From the NCBI GenBank assembly GCA_963747515.1, contig CAVVFN010000005.1, positions 434,001 to 498,000 of the forward strand: a DNA stretch of 64,000 bases, read 5' to 3'. This DNA comes from Mariniphaga sp963747515 (lineage in GTDB: Bacteria > Bacteroidota > Bacteroidia > Bacteroidales > Prolixibacteraceae). Positions within the stretch are counted from its first letter, which is position 1, and the number at the start of each line of letters is the position of its first letter. Shown here one piece after another: positions 7,725-16,665 of this stretch. The notes beneath the pieces were generated by a model that searched no databases, had not been told where the DNA came from, and saw only the letters and a list, made by a program, of their open reading frames with translations. A program made the translations under genes and the position numbers.

Positions 7725-9047
7725 CTACTTGCCATTGTTCAGTAAATTTCTGCTTAAAGCACGGAGTGTAATTTCTTTTTGTGAATTCGGCACCAAAACA
7801 GAAATATTATAGCGGCTTCCACCATAGGATATCATCCGGATAGGAATTCCGTCAAGAGCATGGAATACTTTCGACGCAAATCCTTTTTCTTCACTTATAA
7901 TATCCCCCACAATGCATATTATGGTCATGTTTTTATCTACCTCAACGGTTCCAAACTTATCCAACTCGCTCAAAATCTTCTTTATATGTTCCGTATTATC
8001 GATGGTAAGAGAAACTGCTACTTCGGAGGTGGATAGCATATCTATAGGTGTTTTAAAAGCTTCAAAAACTTGAAAAATACGCTTTAAAAATCCATAGGCC
8101 ATCAACATTCTGTCGGAACGAATTTTAATTGCAGTAATGCCGTCTTTTGCCGCCACAGCTTTAATTCCGGCACCCGATGTTTCGGAAGTAATTAATGTTC
8201 CGCTGTCGGAAGGATTCATTGTGTTTTTAAGTCTCACAGGAATATTCTGTACTCGTGCAGGAAAAACGGTTTGCGGATGTAAAATTTTTGCCCCAAAATA
8301 AGCCAGCTCAGCAGCCTCATTAAACGACAATTGTTCAATTTTACGGGTATTCTCCACATACCGGGGATCATTGTTGTGAAACCCATCAATGTCGGTCCAG
8401 ATTTGAATTTCATCTGCCCCGATTGCGGCGCCAATCAAAGAAGCTGTATAATCGCTTCCTCCACGCTGAAGATTATCAATTTCATCTTCAGCATTCATAC
8501 AAATATAACCTTGTGTTATATAATAGGCAGCAGGTCCGGTTTCATCAATAACTTGTTTAATATGTTGCCTTATGTAATTCATGTCAGCAGCCTTTTCCTC
8601 ATCAATTTTCATAAAATCAAGGGCGGGCAGTAACTTCGCATCATGTCCCATTTCCTTCATTAGCAAAGCAAAAAGCTGAGTGGAAATCAACTCTCCCTGT
8701 GCTAAAATCGTATTTTCCCCTAACTTGGTAAACTTTCCTGAAGTGTATGATTTAACTGTATCAAACGATGTTTCCACTACCTGTATTCCATCTTCCTTAT
8801 TTTTATCGCTTTTTAAAAGTTCTTTTACTACCGTTTTATAACCAGCCTCCAGTTTTCCAATAGCCATACCTGCTGTATCGCGATTTTTCTTCCAAAGAAG
8901 GTCAGCAATTTCCACAAGAGCATTGGTGGTTCCCGACATAGCCGACAGCACGACTATCTTTTGTTCCCCATCCGTAATTATTTTAATTACTGACCGCATA
9001 TTATCAGGCGATCCTACTGAAGTACCTCCAAATTTTAAAACTTTCAT
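7725..9047 (-). CDS. lysC: Aspartate kinase, monofunctional
   Basis: Catalyses ATP-dependent phosphorylation of aspartate, the first step toward lysine, threonine and methionine. The 440-residue protein begins with the kinase signature KFGGTSVGS. The catalytic core contains GGSDYTASLIGAAIGADEIQIWTDIDG and LAYFGAKILHP. Two C-terminal ACT-type regulatory domains follow (about residues 300-440), with IKIRSDRML and MISYGGSRYNISVLV visible. There is no homoserine dehydrogenase domain, so it is the monofunctional type. No lysine riboswitch-like leader was recognised upstream. Feedback inhibition by an end product is expected from the ACT domains, but the ligand cannot be told from sequence. Confidence 0.93.
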   Translation of the reverse strand: MKVLKFGGTSVGSPDNMRSVIKIITDGEQKIVVLSAMSGTTNALVEIADLLWKKNRDTAGMAIGKLEAGYKTVVKELLKSDKNKEDGIQVVETSFDTVKSYTSGKFTKLGENTILAQGELISTQLFALLMKEMGHDAKLLPALDFMKIDEEKAADMNYIRQHIKQVIDETGPAAYYITQGYICMNAEDEIDNLQRGGSDYTASLIGAAIGADEIQIWTDIDGFHNNDPRYVENTRKIEQLSFNEAAELAYFGAKILHPQTVFPARVQNIPVRLKNTMNPSDSGTLITSETSGAGIKAVAAKDGITAIKIRSDRMLMAYGFLKRIFQVFEAFKTPIDMLSTSEVAVSLTIDNTEHIKKILSELDKFGTVEVDKNMTIICIVGDIISEEKGFASKVFHALDGIPIRMISYGGSRYNISVLVPNSQKEITLRALSRNLLNNGK

Positions 9048-9124
9048 TGTAAATCCGTTTTATCTGTTTCAAATACAAAAATGTATTATTTTCCGATTCG
9101 TTGTTTCGCGGGAATTAAAATTCT

Positions 9125-10048
9125 TCATTTCATTGAAGTTGTTATTCGTTTGGAAATAAATTTTTCCAGAAAAAAACTTACCAGGTCCTTTCCTGAAGGA
9201 TCCATAATCCTAAGTGCAGGTGCGTATACAATGGCTTCCAAACCCACCTCCTCAGCTTTCTTTTTTATTGCTTTTGCATGAAGCGGATGATGATTCAATT
9301 CATCCTCATTTGCAGGAATTCCATTTTTATGATTGTTGCATATAAAAACAGGAGGATCGTTCTTATCCATTTCACTCAAAAAATCCAGTTCTTTTCTTAT
9401 ATGTTCCAGTCTCCGCAAATCTACTCCATTTGTATTATTCAATCCAAAAGCAGTTGCAATAGCCATTCGTTGTTCTGGAGTGTCAGCCATAGGAATGCCA
9501 ATAGTTTGTTCCCATTGGAATATGTCGTAAGTTGATTGGGTGGCAAATGCTCCTGCACAGGTCAACCGCGTTGATTCACGCAATACAGGGTCAGGATTTC
9601 GCAGGTCAGCCATATCATCGTGAAATGCAAGCCAAAGGGAGGTTCCTGCACCTGCTGAACCGCCAGAACAGGCAATCCGGTTTTTATCAATATTGTATTT
9701 ACCTGCATTGTATCTGATGTATTGCAGACATCTTTTTGAATCATTGAAGGAAGCTTTTATTCCATATGGTGCTTCTGTCATAAACCGATAGTTTATAGTA
9801 GCAACGGAAACTCCCGCATCAAGAAACCGAACCAGATCTTCAGAACTGTAATACTTTGATTTATCACCTTTGAGAAATCCCCCTCCGTGAATATAAATGA
9901 CCAGGGGAGTCGGACTTTTCGATTCAGCAGTCCAAATATCAAATGTATTAAGCGGATGATCGCCGTAACTTTCATTAATATATGTGGCGCTTTCCCCTCT
10001 GATATTTACCGGTTCAGCTGTTCCGGCCAATTCAATTATACTTTCCAA
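9125..10048 (-). CDS. Alpha/beta hydrolase, esterase/lipase-like (Abhydrolase_3)
   Basis: A 307-residue alpha/beta-fold hydrolase. The oxyanion-hole motif is IYIHGGGFLKGD and the nucleophile elbow is ACSGGSAGAG, with serine in GGSAG. This is the hormone-sensitive lipase-like arrangement also found in carboxylesterases and acetyl xylan esterases. The acid is probably the aspartate in SEMDKNDPPVF; a histidine candidate lies in NHHPLHAKAI. No signal peptide is visible, so a cytosolic enzyme is likely. It sits 77 bases upstream of lysC in the same direction, with no functional link evident. The natural substrate cannot be assigned. Confidence 0.8.
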   Translation of the reverse strand: MESIIELAGTAEPVNIRGESATYINESYGDHPLNTFDIWTAESKSPTPLVIYIHGGGFLKGDKSKYYSSEDLVRFLDAGVSVATINYRFMTEAPYGIKASFNDSKRCLQYIRYNAGKYNIDKNRIACSGGSAGAGTSLWLAFHDDMADLRNPDPVLRESTRLTCAGAFATQSTYDIFQWEQTIGIPMADTPEQRMAIATAFGLNNTNGVDLRRLEHIRKELDFLSEMDKNDPPVFICNNHKNGIPANEDELNHHPLHAKAIKKKAEEVGLEAIVYAPALRIMDPSGKDLVSFFLEKFISKRITTSMK

Positions 10049-10286
10049 AATGTAATTGTTTCATTAAACCAAAATGGTGCAATTTAAAATTGCCTTTCAT
10101 TTAACATGCTTTGCCTCCTTATGTTCAAACCGAAAACGTATTTGCGGCAAAAGTAGAATTTAATAAAAAGAGACAAAAATTTTCGCTTGAAAAATTAGGA
10201 TTTAATCGTATTGTGCAACAATTGGAAATGAAGTTGATTGTTTTCAGGTATTTCAAAATACCTAATCCTGTTGAATATATTATCTT

Positions 10287-10997
10287 CTAAAAACTCCCGT
10301 AAATGGTATGTTTCTCAGAATTAAAATAAATGGTTGAATAAATGTTAAACCCTTCCCTGTTGGTGCTTAATTTTCGCTCAATGTAAAGGACAGGCTGTCC
10401 TTTTTTTAACCTAAGCAGATTTCTTATTTCAGGACCCGGAACAATTGCTTTCAACTGTTGTTCGCCGCCAGCAATTTTAACCTGATAGTATTTACGCAAT
10501 ATTTCAAACAGCGATTTATTTTCAAAAGAACGACCGGTGAACCGGGGCAGATTAATATTGGGCAGATGATTAACATCATAAAATACCGGTTTCTCGTTAA
10601 CATACCGCAACCTTTCTATGTAAATACATCCCGATTCCTTTTCTATATCGGTCAAATCAAATGCAAATTTATCAGGCCATTTCCTCACTTCAGGCTTTAC
10701 AAGTATATCGGTTTTCAGATATCGGACTCCTATTGCTGAAGCCGTACCGGCAATGGAAAGAATTCCTATGTTTTGAGGTGGTTTTCTTACAATACTGCCT
10801 TTGCCTTTTTTCTTTACAATAAGCCCATCATTTACCAGTGCATCCAGTGAATGCCTTACAGTAGGGCGCGTAACCCCATGAACTGCACAAAGCTCATTTT
10901 CGGAAGGAAGCAAATTCCCTTCCTCATAAACTCCTGATAATATATGCTGCCGTAGCAGTTCATACAATTTCCGGTATTGTGGAATGTTATTTACCAT
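10287..10997 (-). CDS. GntR/HutC-family transcriptional regulator with UTRA domain
   Basis: The 236-residue repressor has a winged helix-turn-helix at residues 6-70 (PSENELCAVHGVTRPTVRHSLDALVNDGLIVKKKGKGSIV) and a UTRA ligand-binding domain at about 80-230 (IERLRYVNEKPVFYDVNHLP; YIERKLSTNREGFNIYSTIYF). It is divergent from the E2/E1 dehydrogenase genes. A perfect 18-bp palindrome lies 38 bases upstream of its start, so autoregulation together with control of the dehydrogenase genes is the obvious model. UTRA domains bind small molecules such as sugars or urocanate; the effector here is unknown. Confidence 0.9.
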   Translation of the reverse strand: MVNNIPQYRKLYELLRQHILSGVYEEGNLLPSENELCAVHGVTRPTVRHSLDALVNDGLIVKKKGKGSIVRKPPQNIGILSIAGTASAIGVRYLKTDILVKPEVRKWPDKFAFDLTDIEKESGCIYIERLRYVNEKPVFYDVNHLPNINLPRFTGRSFENKSLFEILRKYYQVKIAGGEQQLKAIVPGPEIRNLLRLKKGQPVLYIERKLSTNREGFNIYSTIYFNSEKHTIYGSF

Positions 10998-11034
10998 ACT
11001 CCAAAATTAAAAATATTTCATTATTAAAAAAACA

Positions 11035-11052
11035 AACTTGTATATACAAGTT
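11035..11052. promoter_or_regulatory. Probable GntR operator, perfect 18-bp palindrome
   Basis: AACTTGTATATACAAGTT is perfectly self-complementary and lies in the divergent interval between the GntR gene (start 10997) and the E2 gene (start 11242). Its core TTGTATATACAA equals the operator reported for the GntR-family repressor TreR of Bacillus, as I recall it. Location and symmetry make it a strong operator candidate; binding itself is inferred. Confidence 0.7.
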
Positions 11053-11201
11053 ATTATATTTATTTTTACGCCGGCTAAATCAAGATGAATGAACATTATA
11101 AAATAAAATAATTTATTTATATAAAGATCAGATACTTGCGGTTATTATTCATTCTGTTAAATCAAAGATTTTAGTGAAACATATAAATCTCTGAATAAAA
11201 T

Positions 11202-11213
11202 TTGTAATAACAA
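11202..11213. promoter_or_regulatory. Possible second, degenerate operator before the E2 gene
   Basis: TTGTAATAACAA keeps the TTGTA and ACAA arms of the upstream palindrome (9 of 12 positions) and is followed by GTT as in the first site. It ends 28 bases before the E2 start codon, where bound repressor could block initiation. Confidence 0.4.
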
Positions 11214-11241
11214 GTTAATTTAAAATAGTAAAACAAAAAAA

Positions 11242-12525
11242 ATGGCAATACCTGTATTAATGCCCCGTCAGGGTCAGTCGGTTGAATCCTGTATATTAGG
11301 TCAATGGTATAAATCGATTGGAGAAAACGTACAAGAAGGTGATTTGCTTTTCTCTTATGAAACCGATAAATCATCTTTTGAAGAAGAAGCCAAAGCCGAT
11401 GGTGTTCTGCTGGCTGTTTTTTATGAAGAAGGGGATGAAGTACCGGTTCTTTCCAATATTGCTGTAATTGGAAAACAAGGTGAACCTTTCGATGAATTTG
11501 CTCCCGCCAGTGTTGAAGTTCAATCAGAGAATAACTATGCCAGGAAAGAGGAAGAAAAAAAAGAAGAATCATCCAAAGTAATTGAATTTGATATTGAAGA
11601 AGGTGGTTCGGGGAAACACATACGGATTTCTCCGCTGGCAAAAAATATGGCAGAGCGTAAAGGAGTGGATATTCACTTGTTAAAAGGCTCGGGTCCACGG
11701 GGAAGAATCATTGCCCGTGATGTAGAAACAGCAGCTGTTGCAGCTGAAAAATCTGCTTCAGGCAACCAGGCAGTGAAAAAAATTCAGCCTGAAGTAAAAC
11801 CTGCCGCATCAAAAGAAATACAAACAGGAATTGATTTTGAAATAAAGTCTGTTTCAAATATACGAAAGCTCATTGCCAAAGCGATGCACCAGTCGTTGCA
11901 AAATTCAGCACAACTTACCCACCACCTCAGCGCCGATGCCCGACAATTAATGAAGCTTCGAAGAAAATACAAGGAAGCATATACTGAGGGTACAGTTTCG
12001 CAAAATGTAACCATAAATGACCTGGTGTGTTTTGCAGTTATCCGGGCGTTGGAGAGATTCCCTCAGGCAAACACCCATTACCTGGGAGATAAAATTAAGT
12101 GGTTTAAAAAAGTACATTTGGGTCTGGCTGTGGATACAGAACGCGGACTCATGGTCCCTGCCCTGCAAAATGCTGATGATCTATCCATCACAGGGCTATC
12201 CTCCCAACTACAGCAGTTGGCAGCACAGGCCAGAAGCGGGAGCATTAATCCCGATTTACTTAATCCTGCAGCTGGTTCCTTTACGGTTTCAAATCTTGGA
12301 AATTATGGTGTGGAAATGTTCACTCCGGTTATTAATCTTCCCCAGACTGCTATTTTAGGGGTATGCACCATTATTCCACGTCCAAAAGAAATTGAAGAGG
12401 GAGTATATGGATTTGTTCCCATGATTGGGTTATCACTAACTTACGATCACCGTGCCCTTGATGGTGGAGAAGCCACCCGTTTTCTTGCAGAAATTAAAGA
12501 TCAAATAGAACGTCTTTCAATTTAA
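11242..12525 (+). CDS. 2-oxoacid dehydrogenase complex E2, dihydrolipoyl acyltransferase
   Basis: The acyl-transfer core of a 2-oxoacid dehydrogenase complex, 427 residues. Domain order: one lipoyl domain (1-80) with the lipoylated lysine at residue 43 in ETDKSSFE; an acidic linker; a peripheral-subunit-binding domain in ISPLAKNMAERKGVDIHLLKGSGPRGRIIARDV (about 129-161); and the catalytic domain with LTYDHRALDGGEATRFL, carrying the active-site histidine and aspartate. The fused E1 gene begins 26 bases downstream. No E3 gene is nearby, so dihydrolipoamide dehydrogenase must come from elsewhere. Pyruvate, branched-chain 2-oxoacids or acetoin are all possible substrates. Confidence 0.88.
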   Translation: MAIPVLMPRQGQSVESCILGQWYKSIGENVQEGDLLFSYETDKSSFEEEAKADGVLLAVFYEEGDEVPVLSNIAVIGKQGEPFDEFAPASVEVQSENNYARKEEEKKEESSKVIEFDIEEGGSGKHIRISPLAKNMAERKGVDIHLLKGSGPRGRIIARDVETAAVAAEKSASGNQAVKKIQPEVKPAASKEIQTGIDFEIKSVSNIRKLIAKAMHQSLQNSAQLTHHLSADARQLMKLRRKYKEAYTEGTVSQNVTINDLVCFAVIRALERFPQANTHYLGDKIKWFKKVHLGLAVDTERGLMVPALQNADDLSITGLSSQLQQLAAQARSGSINPDLLNPAAGSFTVSNLGNYGVEMFTPVINLPQTAILGVCTIIPRPKEIEEGVYGFVPMIGLSLTYDHRALDGGEATRFLAEIKDQIERLSI

Positions 12526-12551
12526 AGTTCAAAATTTTAAAGTTTAATGCA

Positions 12552-15020
12552 ATGCCAAAAATTCAATTCATAAATCCGGAAAAAGTCAGAAAATCCAGGC
12601 AACTGGAATTTAACCCCATTCCAATTAATCAATATAATAAGACCATTGAAGAGGAAAAGGAAAATTTTTCAAAGGAAGACTTTCTGCGCATATTTAACGA
12701 TATGGTTGTAATCCGTGAGTTCGAAACCATGCTGAACCTCATCAAAACAAGGGGAGAGTATAATGGGATACCCTATAATCATCCTGGCCCGGCTCATCTT
12801 TCCATAGGACAGGAAGCAGCGGCAGTAGGCATGGCTTATAATCTGGAAGTGGATGATTTCATTTTCGGTTCACACCGCAGTCATGGAGAGATTCTGGCAA
12901 AAGGATTATCAGCCATTTCCAAACTTGATGATGATGCGCTGGATAAAATCATGGAAGAACATTTTAATGGCATTACCCTTGCCCCGGTAAAGGCCGGTCA
13001 TACAGGAACAACCAAAGAGCTGGCAGTTAAATTCCTGCTTTACGGCACATTGGCTGAAATATTCGCCCGGGAAACCGGATTCAATAAAGGACTGGGAGGC
13101 TCCATGCATGCCTTTTTTACTCCGTTTGGTGTTTATCCGAATAATGCCATAGTTGGTGGTTCGGGTGACATTTCAGTGGGCGCTGCCCTTTATAAAAAAG
13201 TGAACCGCAAAAAAGGAATAGTAGTAGCCAATATTGGTGATGCCTCAATGGCTTGCGGCCCGGTATGGGAAGGGCTGACTTTTGCCACCATGGATCAGTT
13301 TAATGAATTGTGGGAAGGGGATATGAAAGGAGGGTTACCTCTCATCATCAACATCATGAACAATCAATACGGCATGGGCGGACAAACCTGCGGAGAAACT
13401 ATGGGTTATGAAGTTGCAGCGCGCGTTGGTGCAGGATTAAACAAAGACCAGATGCACGCCGAGCGCGTGGATGGATATAATCCACTTGCTGTTATTGATG
13501 CCTACCGCCGAAAAAAGAAAATACTGGAAGAAAAACGGGGCCCTGTACTGCTCGATGTTCTTACCTACCGTTACAGCGGCCACTCCCCCTCCGATGCTTC
13601 TTCTTATCGGTCAAAAGAGGAAATTGAAGCCTGGGAAAAGCAGGATTCTATTATCTGGTTTGGCAAAGAACTGGTGAATGCTGGAATTGCTACCAGGGAG
13701 GAACTGGAAAATATTAAGTCCCTGTCACAAAACATTGTTACTGAAACATTAAAGCTGGCCATCAACGATGAAGTTTCACCCCAAATGGATATAAAAAAGT
13801 ATCCGAACCTGATTGGCGAAATGATGTTTAGCAACCTGTCTGTCGACCGGATGGATGAACGTGAACCTGAAGTTAACCACCCGATCGAAGAAAATGCCCG
13901 TGTTAAGCAACTGGCAAATAAAGAAAGGTTCATGTTTGATGAAAACGGCAAGCCCTTCTCAAAAATAAAAACCTATGCTTTACGTGATGGCATATTTGAA
14001 GCCATAGTTGATCGGTTCTATAAAGATCCGACACTTATTGCCTACGGTGAAGAAAACCGCGACTGGGGAGGTGCATTTGCCGTATATCGCGGATTGACGG
14101 AAGCCCTGCCTTATCACCGCCTGTTTAATTCACCCATTTCTGAAGGTGCCATCGTGGGAACAGCAATTGGATATGCCATGTGCGGCGGACGTGTCATTCC
14201 TGAAATCATGTACTGCGATTTCCTTGGACGTGCCGGCGATGAAGTTTTTAACCAGCTTCCAAAATGGCAGGCAATGAGTGGAAATGTCCTAAAAATGCCG
14301 GTAGTTTTACGTGTTTCCGTAGGTTCAAAATATGGGGCACAACACTCACAGGACTGGACAGCACTTCCAGCACATATTCCTGGACTGAAAGTAGTATTCC
14401 CGGCCACACCTTATGATGCCAAAGGATTGATGAATGCAGCATTGCAGGGTACCGATCCGGTGATTTATTTTGAAAGCCAGAGATTATATGATATGGGTGA
14501 AATGTTTCATAAAGAGGGAGTACCGGAAGAATATTATGAAATTCCGCTGGGAGAACCCGACATAAAAAAAGAAGGCACCGATATAACCATTCTTACCATT
14601 GGGGCCACACTTTACAGGGCAATTGATGCTGCCAAAATCCTGGAAGAAAAGTATAATGTTTCCGCAGAAGTCATTGATGCCCGCTCACTCGTGCCTTTCA
14701 ATTACGATTTGGTGATTGATTCAATAAAAAAAACCGGCAGGATTGTAATCTCAGGCGATGCTTCCACCCGGGGTTCTTTTATGCGCGATATGGCTTCCAA
14801 TATTACCGAACTTGCATTTGATTACCTTGATGCCCCGCCGGTAGTTGTAGGTTCCCGCAACTGGATAACCCCTGCCCACGAACTGGAGGATTATTTCTTT
14901 CCGCAGCCGGAATGGATTATTGATGCCATTCATGAGCGTATACTTCCCTTGCCCGGACATACTTCCGAAAATGATTTTACGGAAGAAGAACAGATGAATA
15001 GGAATACAAGAGGAATATAA
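12552..15020 (+). CDS. 2-oxoacid dehydrogenase E1, fused alpha and beta subunits
   Basis: An 822-residue thiamine-diphosphate enzyme that decarboxylates a 2-oxoacid (or cleaves acetoin) and passes the acyl group to the upstream E2. Residues 1-420 are E1-alpha (IREFETMLNLI, GSHRSHGEILAKG, KGLGGSMHAF) and about 455-805 are E1-beta (AYGEENRDWGGAFAVYRGL, SEGAIVGTAIGYAMCGGRVIPEIMY, VVFPATPYDAKGLM, ARSLVPFNYD). The ThDP motif is unusual: GDAS at 229-232 instead of GDG, and 42 residues from that glycine to the NN at 270-271, about ten more than usual. Fusion of both subunits is known in Bacteroidota. The closest type is the branched-chain/acetoin-like group; the substrate is not determined. Confidence 0.87.
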   Translation: MPKIQFINPEKVRKSRQLEFNPIPINQYNKTIEEEKENFSKEDFLRIFNDMVVIREFETMLNLIKTRGEYNGIPYNHPGPAHLSIGQEAAAVGMAYNLEVDDFIFGSHRSHGEILAKGLSAISKLDDDALDKIMEEHFNGITLAPVKAGHTGTTKELAVKFLLYGTLAEIFARETGFNKGLGGSMHAFFTPFGVYPNNAIVGGSGDISVGAALYKKVNRKKGIVVANIGDASMACGPVWEGLTFATMDQFNELWEGDMKGGLPLIINIMNNQYGMGGQTCGETMGYEVAARVGAGLNKDQMHAERVDGYNPLAVIDAYRRKKKILEEKRGPVLLDVLTYRYSGHSPSDASSYRSKEEIEAWEKQDSIIWFGKELVNAGIATREELENIKSLSQNIVTETLKLAINDEVSPQMDIKKYPNLIGEMMFSNLSVDRMDEREPEVNHPIEENARVKQLANKERFMFDENGKPFSKIKTYALRDGIFEAIVDRFYKDPTLIAYGEENRDWGGAFAVYRGLTEALPYHRLFNSPISEGAIVGTAIGYAMCGGRVIPEIMYCDFLGRAGDEVFNQLPKWQAMSGNVLKMPVVLRVSVGSKYGAQHSQDWTALPAHIPGLKVVFPATPYDAKGLMNAALQGTDPVIYFESQRLYDMGEMFHKEGVPEEYYEIPLGEPDIKKEGTDITILTIGATLYRAIDAAKILEEKYNVSAEVIDARSLVPFNYDLVIDSIKKTGRIVISGDASTRGSFMRDMASNITELAFDYLDAPPVVVGSRNWITPAHELEDYFFPQPEWIIDAIHERILPLPGHTSENDFTEEEQMNRNTRGI

Positions 15021-15071
15021 AGTTAAATGTTTTTATTTTATATTGGTGGCATTAACCTCCTCCATTCATAA

Positions 15072-15105
15072 GAGTTGGAGATAATATCTCCAACTCCATT
15101 TTTTT
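15072..15105 (+). terminator. Rho-independent terminator of the E2-E1 operon
   Basis: GAGTTGGAGATA (15072-15083) and TATCTCCAACTC (15085-15096) form a long stem, followed by CA and seven T. It begins 52 bases after the E1 stop codon. Confidence 0.85.
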
Positions 15106-15117
15106 AATTATAACCAT

Positions 15118-15370
15118 GGAAGTTTTAATCTTATAAAACTGCTTCAGTACATTCCCAAAAACTATATGTCCAATGGATGAAGGTGGTTATTGGGAAACTG
15201 GAAATGCTGCTTTGCTGAAGGAAAGAATAAGTTTCCCCAACTAAAAAAGAGATGAATTGGAAAATGTATTAAAATCTCTTACTATTGAACAAGATAATTC
15301 TCCCGGAACAATCGCCGATAAATTGGAGCAAATTCTCAATAAATTCTTTAATGAAAAACAAATTCCATAA
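15118..15370 (+). pseudogene. Decayed C-terminal fragment of an unidentified protein
   Basis: Three short stretches in successive frames read like one broken coding sequence: GSFNLIKLLQYIPKNYMSNG ending at TGA; then MDEGGYWETGNAALLKERISFPN from 15173 to a TAA; then DELENVLKSLTIEQDNSPG and ADKLEQILNKFFNEKQIP ending in TAA at 15370. The pieces overlap or abut with frame changes and contain stops, as expected of a decayed gene tail. I recall DEGGYWETGD-like sequence from hypothetical proteins but cannot name a family. No start or upstream portion is present. Confidence 0.45.
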
Positions 15371-15413
15371 TAAAAAGAGAAAGTAATAAACCCGTTCATT
15401 GAGGCACGGAAAT

Positions 15414-15617
15414 TTATTTTCCCTTTCCTGCCAGTGCTAAAATAATTCCTATAACAGCAACTATGCCACTAAAAATTACAGGAGTCCAATTAGCAGAACT
15501 CACTGCCACTTCCATTCCCAAAAGATTAAAAGATTCAGAATTCTGCATGGCCTGGTAACCAAAAACAATGAGCCCAATCAGACCTATGACAAGTAATACA
15601 ATACCAATTATTCTCAT
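15414..15617 (-). CDS. Small two-helix membrane protein (DUF3185-like)
   Basis: A protein of 67 residues with two hydrophobic helices (IIGIVLLVIGLIGLIVFGYQAM at 3-24 and VIFSGIVAVIGIILALAG at 47-64) joined by a polar loop, and a short basic tail. The size and the IGIVLLVIGLI.L..G...S pattern resemble DUF3185 inner-membrane proteins, whose function is unknown. It has no partner gene; the M23 peptidase gene on the same strand ends at 15685, upstream of it. Coding status rests on the clean two-helix pattern. Confidence 0.6.
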   Translation of the reverse strand: MRIIGIVLLVIGLIGLIVFGYQAMQNSESFNLLGMEVAVSSANWTPVIFSGIVAVIGIILALAGKGK

Positions 15618-15684
15618 AATAAATTATTTGAGGTGTAAATATTTGTAAAATAAACACAGAAACAGCAGAAGAGTTTATTTCTTA

Positions 15685-16524
15685 TCAAAAAAGTTTTAAA
15701 ACCCTGCCTATATTCAATACCGAATTTTCATTGAGATCGTTAAGAAGGCATATTGTTTTTACCGATGTTTTAAACCTGCGGGAAATTTTCCAAAGCGAAT
15801 CGCCCGTACTTACAACATAACTATTTGGGGAGGTTTCGTCATAATATGAATAAACGGCTTCTCTGTCATCGGGCAGTAAATCTGTAAGACTCTGAACAGC
15901 ATAAACTGCCTCCCTGACCCGTCCATTTTCAAAATCAAAAACCAGTTCCGGATTGAAATGCCTGCTGTCTTCTTTTAATTCAAAATGAAGGTGATTTGTA
16001 GTAGCCCTTCCGGTATTACCGGCCAGACCAACAGGCTGCTTCTTACGCACTACATCTCCAGATTCCGTCAAGAATTCGGAAAGATGGGCGTAACTGGTTA
16101 CAATATTGTTTCCATGGTCAATAATGACCATATTACCATATCCGTAGTAATATTTCGACTGTATAACTGTTCCCTGAAAAACGGCATATATGGTATCGCC
16201 TTTATTCATTTTCAAATCGGTACCGGTATGCATTCTTCCCGACCGCCATCCATAGCGACTGATTACTTTCCCACAGGCAGGAACTGAGAAATGTTTCAGC
16301 AGGCTTCCTGCAGGAATATGCTGCCCGTAAAAAAATTCCTGCCCGGCAAGAAGATTTTCAACCGGCAGTTCTTCCATCAGATGAATAATCTCACTGATAA
16401 AAACAGGACTCTCCTGCCCTGGCAAACGAATCAAAGAATCAGCATTGATATACTGGGCCTGAAGTTCTGGTACTTTAAGAAAAAAAATAAACAAAAAAAA
16501 TAGCAATTTAACTGTTCTCTTCAT
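15685..16524 (-). CDS. M23-family metallopeptidase with C-terminal LysM domain
   Basis: A secreted cell-wall endopeptidase of 279 residues. An N-terminal signal peptide (MKRTVKLLFFLFIFFLKVPELQA) precedes the peptidase domain. Zinc-ligand motifs are intact: HTGTDLKMNKGD (H..D) and the later HLHFEL (HxH), with the usual GYGNMVIIDHGN and YAHLSEF between them. A LysM peptidoglycan-binding module occupies about residues 230-279 (YVVSTGDSLWKISRRFKTSVKTICLLNDL). Placing LysM at the C-terminus is common in Bacteroidota M23 proteins. It probably trims peptide cross-links during growth, or activates amidases if inactive, which the intact ligands argue against. Confidence 0.9.
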   Translation of the reverse strand: MKRTVKLLFFLFIFFLKVPELQAQYINADSLIRLPGQESPVFISEIIHLMEELPVENLLAGQEFFYGQHIPAGSLLKHFSVPACGKVISRYGWRSGRMHTGTDLKMNKGDTIYAVFQGTVIQSKYYYGYGNMVIIDHGNNIVTSYAHLSEFLTESGDVVRKKQPVGLAGNTGRATTNHLHFELKEDSRHFNPELVFDFENGRVREAVYAVQSLTDLLPDDREAVYSYYDETSPNSYVVSTGDSLWKISRRFKTSVKTICLLNDLNENSVLNIGRVLKLF

Positions 16525-16665
16525 ATATATACTATTCTTCTTTTTGATTGTTAAACGATATTCGCACCAATATTATTTTTAGATACCTGAACTTTTGTAA
16601 AATTCATTATGGCTTTATTTAGTCGCAAAAAACAACGGGTAATTATACAACAACATAGAAAAAAA

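Noticed and set aside
9048..9124. Lysine riboswitch ahead of lysC
   Set aside because: The leader is only 77 bases to the next gene and lacks the long multi-helix structure that class requires.
13604..14407. Minus-strand frames of about 100 codons inside the fused E1 gene
   Set aside because: They are shadows of a conserved gene, with serine-rich, low-information translations.
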